Source: Eunapius fragilis
Taxonomy: Eukaryota > Porifera > Demospongiae > Spongillida > Spongillidae
NCBI GenBank assembly: GCA_963681505.1
Contig: OY811973.1
Span: 10,078,559-10,142,558, forward strand
Direction of reading: 5' to 3'
DNA length: 64,000 bases
Below, in pieces: positions 1 through 12,700 of this stretch. Position numbers and translations under genes: made by a program. A model generated the notes under the pieces. The model saw only the letters and a program-made list of their open reading frames with translations. It searched no databases and was not told the origin of the DNA. Numbering within the stretch: position 1 is the first letter of the stretch; each line of letters starts with the position of its first letter.

Positions 1-1085
1 GGGCTAATGAGATTATTAAATCCAAATATTAAACCCTCTGCTCGTCGAAAGCAATTAATAAAGTAGCAAACAGTTAAAACAGTGTGATCCGTTGATATTA
101 ATTCTGCCACTGCAATTGGCGGTTTGCCTCTGATGGGGTGTTTTATCACTAGGCTGTAGTAGTATGTTACAAGTTTATTTCCAGCCTCATTACGAACAGA
201 CACTATAGTGCCAGTAGCATCACAAAATATAGGGTTTCTCTTTGCTACTTCGTGATACAACCTCACTGCTGCATCATTGAAGCATACAACTGCAAATGGA
301 GAGGCCTGAATACACTGTATGTACCTACAAACAGTTGGTTTTTGGTTAAATTCTTCTTTGACAAGTTTTGTCTCATCTAATTCAAATATTTGTTTAAGTA
401 TTAGCAGAGATGATACAAGGTTTTCGTCTTCTTGTAATGCAAGCCTTGCTTCCGATGATATTTTTCGTAATGCAGAAGGGTTACAGCCTACATTGTCGCG
501 ATTTCCTGTTGCAAATTGTCCAGGTGTGAGCTTCATAAGCCTTCCTATATACTCTTTAGATGGAGGTATACGCGTCTGTTGGAAATATGTCTGTGTATCT
601 TTTCTGACACTTAGACTCAATCTACGAGCATGTCGTTCGCTGGCGATATGGCATATGCTCCCCTCAAACTTGACATTTATGGTTACATTAGTGTTCGACA
701 ATCCTTCATCTTTAATTTCCAGAAATGCTAGCACATTACACGTAGAAAATGTGCAATAAGCAATAGCTTTAAAGAAGAAATTAGATGATTTAGAAGACGA
801 TTTTTTTTTAATCCAATGTTTTCTAAACGCAAAACTGCAGTATGTATTGATTTCAGCCAATCCTTTAGAAAATAAATGAACCCATAAAGGATTAACTTTC
901 TCATTGCCAAAATGTAAGAGGAATTCATCTTGGCTTATGTCAAATTTTCCAAACTGATCTAGTGATTTCCTCACAACAGCATTGTGGCCTTCATAAATTT
1001 CCATTGATTTACCAAGACAAATAGCAGTTTGCCTTGATAGGCCTGACTGATATGAAAGATACAAATAATGTTCTTCTGTGAGAAG
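1..1085 (-). CDS. MULE/NOF-like transposase, partial, runs off the left edge
   Basis: On the minus strand one reading frame is open from about 1231 down to base 1 without a stop, so more than 350 codons continue past the left edge. The C-proximal part reads IFCDATGTIVSV, then YYYSLVIKHP, then PPIAVAELIS and INCFRRAEGLIFG. A hydrophobic strand ending in D-A-T-G, followed by a second strand and a conserved A-E-x-I segment, is the look of the first catalytic aspartate region of MULE/NOF-type DDE transposases. The N-terminal half has a Cys/His-poor, Lys-rich region of unknown role. The later catalytic D and E would lie outside the window. The true N-terminus is unclear because an RT scrap abuts it at about 1085-1130. 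Family assignment comes from memory of the motif, not a search; that it is a transposase is likelier than the exact superfamily. Confidence 0.6.
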
Positions 1086-1087
1086 GC

Positions 1088-1258
1088 CAGCTATGGCTAG
1101 GGATGAAAGGGGTAGTATGGTAATGGTGAGTTCATTAGAAATGAGTCTAAAAACGCTGACGGAGCAAGGTGAACAGCAGTCCTTTTCCCAAGGTCTCCAG
1201 ACTTTACAGGGAGTGAAGCTTGCAAATATGCACAGTCATCAAGACGGGTGTTGTTACT
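1088..1258 (-). pseudogene. LINE reverse-transcriptase C-terminal scrap
   Basis: The minus strand encodes RLDDCAYLQASLPVKSGDLG followed by AVHLAPSAFLDSF. This is the conserved post-RT block (L-Q-A-S-L-P-x-K-x-G-G-L-G) of invertebrate LINE proteins. The same block appears as SPRFGGLGFRSLALHSSAAF in the longer LINE at 21085-23172, though the wording differs enough to suggest another family. It ends at a stop and no other RT motif is nearby, so this is a short relic. Confidence 0.6.
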
Positions 1259-1909
1259 GAACATACCATGTTCCGCAGTTCATTGTCAGAAAGTTGGACA
1301 ATGACCTAAAAACCCTTAACTTGCCAACTGGAAAGGTAAGGGTTTTTATCCTTTGGATTTAAACTCACCTGTTTATGCCATGCAGTGTAACCAATCGTTG
1401 CATGCAATTGCTGGGCAGGTCAGACAACGCATGCATCGTGGTAAATAAAAATGTAGCGGCACTGTCCTACGATAACGTGCATCCTTGTACAAGCAGTGAT
1501 CGCTGGACACTATCCACACTATCAATAATCAGCGATGCGGATGAGTTTAAGTTTCGGTCCCATGCAGATTCATGCATGTTCACCGCTGCAGCGATGGTTA
1601 CAGTCCAGGCATAACAGAACCATGCATCCATTGCTGCAGTGAATTGGGTTTTAGAATCAGATCGAGACTAAGTGATATTGTGGCCGGAGGGGGCCCACCA
1701 AGCCAGTTGCCCAGGACCCACAACAGTCTAAATCCATCACTGTTTGCAAACAAAATAGTGAAAAATATAACATTTATATTTCTTGAACTACATCTGTAAT
1801 ATTTATAAATTGGTTGTTGCATAAAACTATCATAATCCTTTGCTTTCTCCCTTTTTACAGGCATTCTTGTTCACCAATTTAGTATCATTATTATCATAAT
1901 TATTTCTAG

Positions 1910-1966
1910 TGTGATAACTCTATTGGAAGCTATGCATGCAAGTGTATCACAGGGTATAATTTGTGA
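1910..1966 (+). pseudogene. Degenerate EGF-like half-exon
   Basis: After a good acceptor (tatttctag) the frame reads [18 protein letters not shown] and then hits TGA at 1964-1966. This is the second half of an EGF-like module (C..N..GSY.C.C..GY). It sits just upstream of an intact cbEGF exon, so it is probably a decayed or mis-spliced exon of that gene. The stop prevents a simple join to the next exon. Confidence 0.4.
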
Positions 1967-2047
1967 TACCAAGGCTTGTGAAGGTTACAGAATACAACGC
2001 AGGAAAATATTTTAATTACATGCTGATTATGCACTGTTCACTGGCAG

Positions 2048-4365
2048 ACATAAATGAATGTGCAGTAAACAATGGAACCTGTATGGAAACCTGCACCAAT
2101 ACAAATGGTAGCTTTTTCTGCTCCTGCAATGCTGGCTTTCTGCTGAATGCCAATGCTAAGACATGTACAGGTAAGTGAATAATATCATTTGCTTCTTCCC
2201 TGTGACTGCTAAAACATACAAGGGGTTCGAGTCTGAATTCGAAGATAGTAATAATAAATTTGTTTTTAGAAGTAATAGTTTTAGTTTCTTCAATCTACAA
2301 GTTGCTTCATGATTAAATCGCATGACGTCATCATGTTTAACATAAATGTATCCTCCTGCAAATACCACGTTACTTGACAAACACATTCTTTAATGAATGA
2401 GCTACATATGTCATTTTATCATTCGTCCCTATATAGTTTTACTCCACCCAAATATTATAATGTAATGAACCTATATGAATATATGAATCCATGAAAGTGT
2501 ACATTATTTTTGTTATTATTATCATGCGCAAAATACACAAGGTCTATGACTGGATAGCTGAATGTCAAACCTATAGTAAATAAGCTGAGAGATATCAGAG
2601 TTGATATCGCTTGCATTTGCTCTGACAAGAACCAGGTTGAGCCTACCATACTGAGTTGAGGTTATTATTCTTATATATTTATTTTATTCACTTAAGACAA
2701 CACATAGCAATACATGATTACATGGGCACCTAATGTTCTTTGTGAGAATTGCACCTTGAGAATGTCCATATAATTTGCTCTCAACACATTTAGGATGAAC
2801 TATTTATACAATAATTATTAAATAGACCATTAATACCAAATGATGTGATTATTGATAAGCTTTAAAAGTCGAAGTAGAATAAAGCATTTATCTCTTTTTT
2901 CCATAGCTTTTTCTCCAACTCTAAATGCAGTTTTAGTCACTCTTGCTGGATATACAACAAACACTGTATGTCTATCAGCATTTATAATATGGTGGAATCA
3001 ACTATTGTGTACGTATCTATCTACAGTTTACTACTGTCATTCAAGCAAAATTTGTCCAGACTGTTCAGAATTTGCTCATGTTGCATTGTAGCCAAAACAG
3101 ATGCTCAAGGTACTGTTAAGACTGTGCATGTGCTTATTAAGTGTCATTCTTTTAAAACTACAGACAAGTTTCAAGTGGTCAGTATTTGGTAACAATCCTA
3201 AATCTGGCCAACAATCAAGTTGGCGAGCTTGTGGTCACCCTGCAGGCACAGACAAGTACTACAGTCCTTAGTGTTCATACTGTTAGGGCAGCACTTATGG
3301 TAAGTTACAGCCATCAGATTTGCTATAGTGAGGAGAGCTATAGTTATTACTATTATTTTCAGGCAAACAATTCTTTCATTGTCACAAGTGACTTCACCAT
3401 TGTCAGCGTTGAACCATATACAGCTCCATCTCATGTACTGAGTACAGGAGGAATTATTGGAATTGTTATTGGCTCTTTTGCCTTTATTCTCATCATTATT
3501 GTACTCTTGAGTTTAGTGGTTCTTTTTATCAAGCGGTACGGGTAAGTTCAAATTACCAACACACAAGGTGTGTGTCTCAAAATGATATCAAATGTTTTAA
3601 TTAAACACGTACAGTGTCAAATCAATGGCCAAATCATGGTATTGTCACCTCTCAGGTGGCAGGTGTGTGTGCAAATACAATTAACATTTTTCACCATAAT
3701 TAAGGTTATTGTGAAATCAAGTTAAAAGACAATTTCATTATTATTATCTATGGTAAAAGCGGTTTTTTTTCTTTATAATGGCATCTGTCTCATGTAGATA
3801 TACCGCTGTACCAAATAACAGTACTGTACAATAATTTAGCCAGTACTTCTAACTGGTGTAGCATGTAATAAAGAGTTGATAGAACCTCTTAGTTAAAGGT
3901 TAAATGTTATATACTGTAGGTTATTGAATATATGAACTCATGTAGATGTAATTTAATTTGAGACTATAAATCATGAAGATATCTCAAAGTTAGCTCTAAC
4001 CAAACTACAGTACCATTTAGCTGGTATGCTATTCCTAACAACCAGTAGCAGCCAATTTTCATTTCTGCTACACTATATCAAAATAGATCATACACTGTAT
4101 GATGCTCCATCTAATGTTAATTGTGATGCATGTATTAATTGTTTATAATGTATGCATGCATGCACAAGTGGTATTTTCTTTTCAAACTTAAAAATTATAT
4201 GACTTTTTGATTTTTTCACATCCTAATAGTGCTGGCAAAGGAAAGCATGGTATCACCAAAGTGGGAAGAGATGTACAGGACGTGAAAGAAATGAAAATTG
4301 TATTTGATAATGAGTACATCACAACTACAGAAGTACAGGTGGATGGTAACACAAAAACTGTTTAG
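2048..4365 (+). CDS. EGF-like type I membrane protein, 3' exons
   Basis: Five exons can be placed. 2048-2170 (phase 1-1) encodes a calcium-binding EGF module starting [12 protein letters not shown], with six cysteines. 2907-2965 joins in phase after it. 3164-3299 encodes [20 protein letters not shown]. 3363-3541 holds a membrane segment ([20 protein letters not shown]) followed by the basic stop-transfer LFIKRYG. 4230-4365 encodes a short cytoplasmic tail ending DGNTKTV and the stop. Junctions 3299/3363 and 3541/4230 agree in phase with GTAAGT donors and AG acceptors. The join between 2965 and 3164 does not agree in phase, so a small exon is missing. The architecture suggests a cell-surface adhesion or receptor-like protein; the ligand is unknown. 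The 5' exons lie outside or are decayed. Confidence 0.7.
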
Positions 4366-4700
4366 CCCACCAACATAGACACCGAAAATGTGGCGACTGT
4401 TTTAAAGTTTAAAACTCAGATCTTGAAAAAAAAAGATAGCTTGTACAGTACCAAACTATTCAGTGAACTTGTACATGTAGGGTGGTAATGAATATCTGAA
4501 CATTGTAGTGTTATCTTGCTTTTATAATCTTTGCAAGCACTATATATATATTAACAATTATTCAGAGTGGACACAGTTTTGGAAGAGAGTAATGTTATAT
4601 GTGTGTCATAGGTTGAGACTGGGAGTAGGGAACCCATTTGGCCTCACCTGGGGGTTCGCTTTTTATTGGACACAATTTTTGTGGTGAACAGGATTTCCCA
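4366..4700. other. Probable 3' UTR and spacer
   Basis: No coding frame is seen. The stretch directly follows the stop of the EGF gene and is AT-rich up to about 4600, consistent with a 3' UTR. Confidence 0.4.
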
Positions 4701-4706
4701 TCTCCT

Positions 4707-5150
4707 ACATCAATGAAGTACTACATTCTCCACTTCCAATTGGTCCCATAGGTACCTGAGATGATGGGTTTTGATGGAATATTTCTTAAGCTCGTCTTTC
4801 TTTGGAAACACATTGGCTTCTCTAGCCACCAGAACTGGCACAATCGAACTATCCTCCAGCTGCTTATAATTTATCTTTACCACCCTGAGCTTCTCAGTAT
4901 ATTGTCCTGACTGCAATGTGGTTGCTTTCAAGGCCTTCACTCAATAGCCTTGACAGTGCACCGGCATTGGTTTCCATTTAGATGGATAACTGCAAAATCA
5001 AACTGCTGAAGTTGTTCTAACTGTATAGCCATCCTGCTAACTGTATGTCCCTCTGGCTCTTTGAATTGTATGCAACTTTTGAAGAGAGCTTGGTCTGTTC
5101 TTAAGGTCAGGTACCTCTCAGTAATCGGCCTTGTATTATTCAAGCCCAGT
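4707..5150 (-). pseudogene. Ty3/gypsy RNase H to integrase N-terminal relic
   Basis: Two abutting minus-strand frames encode first RYLTLRTDQALFKSCIQFK and LQQFDFAVIHLNGNQ, the C-terminal RNase H region of Ty3/gypsy pol (compare FIIRTDHNSLQWLKNFKDP in the element at 53-57 kb). They then encode KKDELKKYSIKTHHLRYLWD and VENVVLH, the linker before the integrase HHCC finger. A stop between the frames and the loss of both flanks show an old fragment. No LTRs were found around it. Confidence 0.7.
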
Positions 5151-5411
5151 TTTCGATTTGCTCACTGAGGTGTTGTATACTGTACATGCAACACCACGAA
5201 TAAATTTTATCTCACTAAAACGTTCCTTTCAGTACAAAGTACGACCGAAATCCCATGCAGACAGTGTGGGAATGAATGTGCCTAGCATGTACTGAGAATA
5301 GTCCCATACCGAACCGATCCATCCAGACACATATCATGCACCCTAAAATTATGGCATTTCAATCCATTTCTCAGGTGAGATCGGTTAATTTAATCAGCAT
5401 TTTATATTATT

Positions 5412-5692
5412 ACAAGTAAATAAAAATTATTCTCTATGAGAAAGTTGGTGGGATATAGGATTTGAAGGCAATGGTGGTGTAAAAAGCAAGGAAACAAGGG
5501 TCTGTACTAATAGTAAGGGAAAATGTCATAGTCCTATATTTAGCACACGAACATAGTATATGCTACAAACGAGCTAAATAAAGGACTATGACAGCTTCCC
5601 TTACTATTACAGACCCTTTTTTACACCACCATTGCCTTCAAATCCTAGATCCCACCAACTTTCTCATAAAGAAGAATTTTTTATTTACTTGT
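5412..5692. mobile_element. Foldback MITE, copy 1
   Basis: A long imperfect inverted repeat. The left arm starts acaagtaaataaaaatt and contains gagaaagttggtgggatat. The right arm carries the reverse complement and ends atttacttgt. The arms also share taatagtaagggaa and the central part of each. There is no coding frame. A related copy lies at 40298-40526. Confidence 0.8.
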
Positions 5693-6113
5693 TTCATTCA
5701 TTTTTTCTTTGTTCATGCACATTATTCCGATGCGTAATTCATGATGCTTAATTGATCGTAATTGATCTGGGCCGGAGTGTTCAACCACCAAAGTCATATT
5801 GTAAACTAAGCTTAGTATGAGAAGGTATACATGTACATGTAGCTACTGCAACATTTACATACCTTTATCTCTCATTCTATGGCCTCGTTTGGTTTTGCAG
5901 GGTACGCTTATCCTTCCCGCGTACCGGACTCTCTTCGCCAAGCGAGCAGATTCAGGACTCTCCCAATAACGTTGCCTTGCCTTAGTTTGATGCCGCCCTT
6001 GATAATTAAAATGTTGTCTAATTATGCGTATTATATATACCGTATAGTCGATTGTTTACCAAAATATAACGCCGACTATTGTATATATGGGAGCGCCTGG
6101 CGGGAACGAGTAA

Positions 6114-6239
6114 CACGTGGGACTGGGTACAAGATTGGAAAATAGTTTTGTTCTCTACAACCACGCGATTATCATATGTGACATCAAACAAACACGAAAA
6201 CTGCTTGCTGTTGCCTTCTTGTACGATGACGACAACAAG
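6114..6239 (+). CDS. Possible orphan exon, unrecognised
   Basis: A 42-codon open stretch after a TAA ends at a consensus donor (aacaag/gtaagc) and encodes KLLAVAFLYDDDNK at its end. I do not recognise it and found no matching acceptor exon downstream. It could be a first exon of an unseen gene or a chance frame. Confidence 0.2.
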
Positions 6240-6442
6240 GTAAGCCATCCGCTCGTCAGAAGTCTGTTTAGAAGCGGGTCGCGTTTTTAATGACTTCATT
6301 ATCGGGGTCAAATCCTATATGAGAGTTACACTGTACGTCGATATAATAATGTGGTTTGACAGGAATAGAACCTGTTATCCCACTTTAACTATTCTGCTGT
6401 ACAAACACAACTACCATCTACCATTCATGCGCTTTATAAAAC

Positions 6443-6690
6443 CATGCTCTCCCATGTTCCCCCCTCCTTCCCCATGCTCCCCCTCCTTCCCCATGCTCCC
6501 CCCTCCTTCCCCATGTTCCCCCTCCTTCCCCATGCTCTCCCCTCCTTCCCCACACTCCCCCCCTCCTTCCCATGCTCCCCCCTCCTTCCTCATGCTCCCC
6601 TCCTTCCCCACACTCTCCCCTCCTCCACACTCCCTCCTCCTTCCCCATGCTCCCTCTCCTTCCCTATGCTCCCCCCCCCCCTTCCCCATA
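6443..6690. repeat. C/T-rich minisatellite, about 19-bp unit
   Basis: Tandem copies of a unit like ccccctccttccccatgct, roughly 13 copies with small indels. All long open frames here are by-products of the repeat. It lies just 3' of the SCLY terminal exon. Confidence 0.9.
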
Positions 6691-6794
6691 CAAAAATGTG
6701 TTGGCTACATAATGTTGAAACAGGTGAGTACAATACATATCATAGCCAATCCACAGGCAAGAGGTTCAAGGATATATTTGCATAATCCAACCAA

Positions 6795-9700
6795 TCACAT
6801 CAATGGCCTTGATTGGGTCCCACCCACTTTCTCCAATAGGTCTGGATCTAATTTCTTGATAGCAGATACCAGGTCCTTTATGAAGATGTCGATGTCAGAA
6901 ACTGAAGTCTCACGACCAACACTCACTCTCAGGGCATTAAGTGCAACTTCAGATGGTACCCCAATGGCCAGGAGTATTGGGGAAGGCCTGCGGTGAGAGT
7001 GACATGTAAACAAGACAGGAGCATCACAAGCTAAAAGCCAAGTGGCCTCATTTATGATAACACACACAGACAGTGGAGTATTCAGGCTCAGTAGTATGAG
7101 GCGAGGAAGGATATCACAAGCATATGTGGAAGTCGTATATGACTACTACTTATTCCTCATATGTCTCCCTTGTTAACATCTGATGCTTGTTTAATTCGTG
7201 GTGTAAAATTGCTTTACTTCCTATTGCAGTCACAACTTCTTGTACTACGTAGCATGGTTTTGCCAACCCCCCCACCCCCTCCCCTGCGCAATTACCCACA
7301 CACACACACAGGATCACATCTGCCTATATATTGTGCAATGACAATCACAGCATAAAGATATTCCTGTCCAGCATACTTACATAGATATACTCAAGAATGA
7401 ACCCACATTATAACTCATGATTAAATTTAAATGACTTAACCACCTGCTTTCATTAATATAAATTATTGTCATTAACCAAATTGTAAGCAGTTAAGTAATT
7501 ATATCAAAACCCTCATAAATGCACACATTCAAAACCCTTTATTATCAAAATTATTTAAGATTAAGAGGCTTGGAGCTCGTTTGGTTCAAGATGCAGACCA
7601 AAGACAGGGGATCGAACCACAGACAACCATGATGCAGCATGAGGAGCTGAAACAGATAATAAGCGAGCCCTGTCTGCCATAGAGGAAGCCCCTAACAATG
7701 AATTAAAATGGTGACATTCCAATTTCTTAGACAGTTTGCTGAGTAACAGGTGTTGATGATACTCCTTCTGCTGTGATTACATCTGATGGAGAAACCTGGT
7801 CATTGAACTGATTGACTGCACGTATCAGGTGTTGGTTATCTGCACTGCTACAGCCAGATGTGGATATAGAGGCTATAAATGCTGCACATGAGTGGTGAGC
7901 AAGAGAGCGCAGACCAAGCCTGACCCCTAAAACCTACGCTAGGCTGGGCTTGTATCCAAAACAGGATGAGAAGCATTTCATTTCCTGACTTCAGATAATA
8001 CATTTAAGATCGTAATCCGTCTTAAAGTCATTAAGGTTAAAACTGTTGTTTGATAACTAATTGTAATAAGCATACCTAATTAGCCCAAATGAAATGAAGC
8101 AGAAAACACAGTTTTAATTAGGTAATAGTGTTATTAAAACTTAAAGTTAATTAAAATTGCAGGGGTCTTCTAGTGTTTTCAAGTTTGATTTATTGAATAT
8201 TAACTAGTAAATTACCGTAAGCATGCGCAGGAATGTCACAATTCTGTAACGATTCCTTCATTGTGACATTGGAATATTTCAAAGCAGTCAGATTCCTGAA
8301 TTGTGAAAATGCTGTAAAAGCAGGGCCGGCGGAACCGGGTAGGCTGGGTGGGCTATAGCCCAACCAGATTTGGCTGTCGACGCCATTTATAACTATTGAT
8401 ATTAAAGTTATATTGCGTAATAGTTTTTAAAATAATCGTTCATTGCGCAACAGCTGGTACGTATTCAATGGCAAAACATTATTAGAACTCGTAGTGTCAG
8501 ACACCCCCCATCAACCCGCAGGTTTTAAATTCCCGCAAAGGGAGATACAAAACAAGATCGTAGCTTCCAGCCAATCTGGTTTCGAAGTGGAAATGGTTAC
8601 ATTACAGTGAGTCGGATGACAAGGTTTTCTTTTATACTTGAGCTAAGGCTGTCAGAGATTTCAAAATGAGTTCAAAAAATGCTGAGGAAGCCTTTCTGAC
8701 TAGAGGGTACAGTAACTGGAAGACAGCTACTGATGTGTTTCGCAAACACAAATCAAGTACAGAGGCTTTGGATCTAGAAAAAGAGAAAAAGCAGCCAGGG
8801 AGTTTATAGTCAACTCAGACAGGCAACGTGTTCTCGGAGCGTTTTAATCATTATTTTGCAGACCGAATGAACATGCATATTAATTGATTTATGCGTAGAT
8901 ATTAACGATGAATATTAATTAACCTAATGAATATTAATCAGCCCAACCAGTTTCTATAGCCTTCCACCGGGCCTGAAAAGGTGTGCGCTATTAGTATTAG
9001 AAATCTATTCATGCACACTATGGAGAGAATGTGCCAGACCCAATCTTACTACAACATTGTCAGCGTAGGTGGCGATGTGGTTGGGGGCTAATTATAATAA
9101 CCTTTCTCAGCATATAATATTGTTTAACAGCAGGTTAAACGGAGTTAACATGCTGGGTCGGCGGACAATGGAGGGTATGCGGTACACGCAAGGCGCATGC
9201 GCATTTGGCAGTCGAGCATACACGTGGCGTGCTCATTTGGAGAGAAATGGACCAAATTTCGGAAGAGGTAAGTAATTCAAGCGATCGCGAATAGGGTCCT
9301 GAAGAAACAATCGTCGACAAACAAGGACTCGGGAGAGACCAACAGGCGGTCTGAAGCATCCGGTGGGTCTATGTCAGCATTCGGGCATGTCGGCAATAAG
9401 CGCTGTAACGGGAAAGAGGAGTGTTGAGGGTATAATGTAGCAGGGTTAAGTCAGTAGATTAGCCCAGTACTGGAGAAGGGAAGGAATGCACGACGTAAAA
9501 GGAAATTATGGTCAAGGGGTGACGGGAAAAGCAAATGCCCCAGTGCAAAGCAACTATTGTCCTAGCTAAAGCAGGTGGACACAGGGTTCCGGTGCAAAAG
9601 GGGACTAGCCGTCCTAGCTAAAGCAAAACAGACACAGGGTTCCGGTGCAGAAGGAACTAGCCGTCCCAGCTTAAACAAAACGGACGCAGGGTTCCGGTGT

Positions 9701-12700
9701 AAAACGGACCTGCCGTCCCGTCTAATGCGAACGGACACAGGGGTTCCAGGGAAAAAGGGATTAACCGCCGCAGCTAAAGCAAAATGGGACATCTGGTTCC
9801 GGTGCAAAAGGTCTATAATCAGTCAGACTAAAGCGGCGCAAAAGGAACTAGTTTTTCCATGCAGCTGGTGCAATGCAGGCAGAGCTAACAGTCCGGTGCA
9901 GAAGGACTAGTCGTCCTTGCTAGAGCAGAACGGGCAAAAGGTCCCATTGCATGCTCGCATGGGCATGTAATGTCACTGATTAAAAGAAAAAGAGGGGGGG
10001 GGGGGGGGGTGTGCCTCGTGGAAACATTAAGGCATTATTGGAAGTTGGGGAGGCCGTATTATACTAACTAATGGTAACAATAAGGATGGTTGCACAGGTC
10101 TTGTACATGTAAGAGCAGGAAGGGTATAAGGTGTGATTAAACACATACAGGGGTAGGAACATAAAGGGATGGACCTCGTGTGTATAATGTTTGTATCGCT
10201 CTGCAGCAGGCTCTAATTCAATCAAACTGCAAACCTTTGGGGAAAGCGATACGGGTAACAGCAACACCGATCACGAGGGGTCAGGAGAACTTGACAGAGT
10301 AAAGAATGCCAACGCGCTGCTTGTAGCAGGACTGCGCATGTCCGATCTGCTACGGAAGGAGGGGCCGAGCGGGAGCGGAGCAACTAAGGTCTACGTAGGC
10401 AGTGGGTTTCCACCCCTCCCCGGTAGAGGACGTATACACACCTGGTCAATCTGTTTCAAGACCTACATTGCCGCAGTGGGCCAGAAACACCCTGCAATGA
10501 TGGGTGAGATGCTCGCATACATGCAACAGATTCTGCGTACACAGGCAGAATACGAAGGGCAGGCGTGGCGCGAATACGTGGCTTGCGATTTCAGCAGATA
10601 GCAGCCGTGACGGGCAACAAGACCTGGTCGCAGCTAGATGCACAGATCTATGACCAATGCTTCGTCGGAAGAGCTCGTAGGGTGGATCAAACCAAAGGTG
10701 GCAGCCTGGAAGTCCCCAAACGTGGCCAGGAGAGAGCAGGGGGCAAGGCGAAAACCGACTGCTGCCTAATATTCAATCGGGACGTGTTGTGTCCCTACAG
10801 CATGAACTGTTGCTACCGGCATGCATGCCGCATCTGCCAGGGCCTACACCCAGCAGCCCAATGCAAGAGGGCCGACCATCGTTAGTAGAAGTGCAGGAAA
10901 GTCTTGTAATTGTGTATGGCCATGATTATTTCCTAGTTAAAGGGCATTGGGATGGGGGGAGGGGGGTTGGAGGTTAGGACTTAAATGGATGCTAGCCAGG
11001 GAAGAGGTTGCATGTGCTCCGTCTCCAACGCACCCGGTGTGACATACATAAACGGAGTGGGTATGGAGTCATTACATCTGCTTGCTCTCCCACAGAGGCA
11101 AGAGGCAAATACACCGCAGACCTACTGGGAATAGACAGTTGCAGGCCTGTTCGCCGGCCAGTGCTGCCATCTGAAATAAAGATAGTACGTACATGTACAC
11201 CCCTAAAAGTCCAGGAATGGGGAGAAATGCTTGCGGGCCACCCAGATGAAACATTTGCACAGTATGTGCTGTCGGGCTTATTAGGTGGATTCCGGATCGG
11301 CTTCAACTATAGACATCACGTATGCACATCGTCGAATACCAACATGTGCTCAGCGCTGAGCAACCCGGCGGTGGTAGCGGACTATTTCCTAGAGGAAGTT
11401 GGGCAGGTAGCTTCCAGTTTAAACTAGTTGCACGCCATGTGGAGGGGGCAAGGAACGACAGGGCAGATGATTTATCTAGGATCGACTATGTTCCTTCTTG
11501 TTTAAGATACCGTCAGCAAAGGACAGCCCCACTCATATCCCACCCGAACCAATGTGGCTAGCGGGTCAGTTGGTGGACTGGACAAGCAAGGATTGGAGCA
11601 GCTGGTTGACAGACTTTTTCGGGAGGCATTGGCACCATCCACGAGACAAACTTACGCGTCAGCCCAAGGAAGATACCTGGAGTTCTGCAAGGTGACGGCA
11701 AGAAACCCAGTACCAGTGAATGAGCACTCATTATGTGTGTATGTAGCATGGCTTCATGGTCAGGATCTTGCACCTTAAACAATAAAAAGCTGCCTGTCAG
11801 CGGTGCGGTACTTGCAGATCGCTTGTGACTTGGGGGACCTTAACATTGCGACCATGCCAAGGCTAGAATACGTGCTAAAGGGGGTTAAGGTCGAGCGAGC
11901 CCGACAGCTACCTGGGGCGGAAAGCACATGCTTACCGATCACCCCGGCCATTCGTCTATAACTAAAAGTGGTGTGGACGGAGAGGAATACAGACGCTGAC
12001 AGCTGTATGCTATGAGCGGCCGCATGCGTTTGCTTGTTCAGTTTCTTCCACTCGGGGGAGATAACCGTCGCTAGTACGAATGGTTACGACGCAGGGGTAC
12101 ATCTGAGCATGGTCGATCTCGCAGTGGATAACGCCACCACACCCAAAGTACTGCGGCTGCGCCTCAAATCGTCCAAGACTGATCCATTCCGGCTAGGGGT
12201 AAACGTCTTCATGGGCAGGACAGGAGAGGCCATCTGCCCAGTGACGGCTATGCTGGCTTATCTGGTCATAAGGGGCACAGACAATGGCCCTTTGTTCCGG
12301 CTACGAGGTGGTAACCCATTGACAAAGCCAGCCTTCGTGTCCTCAGTTCGTGGGGCATTGGCACGAGCAGGTCTGGACCCGACAAAATATGCAGGCCATA
12401 GCTTTAGCATTGGGGCAGCAACAACGGCAGCGGCCGCGGGAATAGAGGGTTCATTAATTCAGAAACTTGGCAGATGGAAAAGCAGCACATACTTGCTCTA
12501 CGTCAAAGTACCACGTGACAGACTTGCGGGATAATCAACCACGTTGGCAAAAGCAGGGCACACCGAAGGGTAGGCAGCCCTGACACACATGGCGAACAGT
12601 TACCAATTAACTGGTGCATGAATGCCAACAGATAAGCATGTATATTGCATACTATAGACGCGCATGTATCAGGCGAATGTATTAATCACTGCGGGACGAG

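Noticed and set aside
728-928. Small minus-strand frame inside the left-edge transposase
   Set aside because: It is in another frame of the long open transposase reading and has no family features.
2215-2240. B-box-like ggttcgagtc
   Set aside because: No A box or stems at proper distance; intronic chance match.
6319-6996. Proline-rich and glycine-rich frames on both strands
   Set aside because: They are produced by the C/T-rich minisatellite at 6443-6690 and overlap the SCLY terminal exon in the wrong frame.
7600-7640. tRNA-like B box (ggttcgatccc on the minus strand)
   Set aside because: It lies in the LINE coding fragment (encoding [14 protein letters not shown]); no tRNA cloverleaf fits around it.
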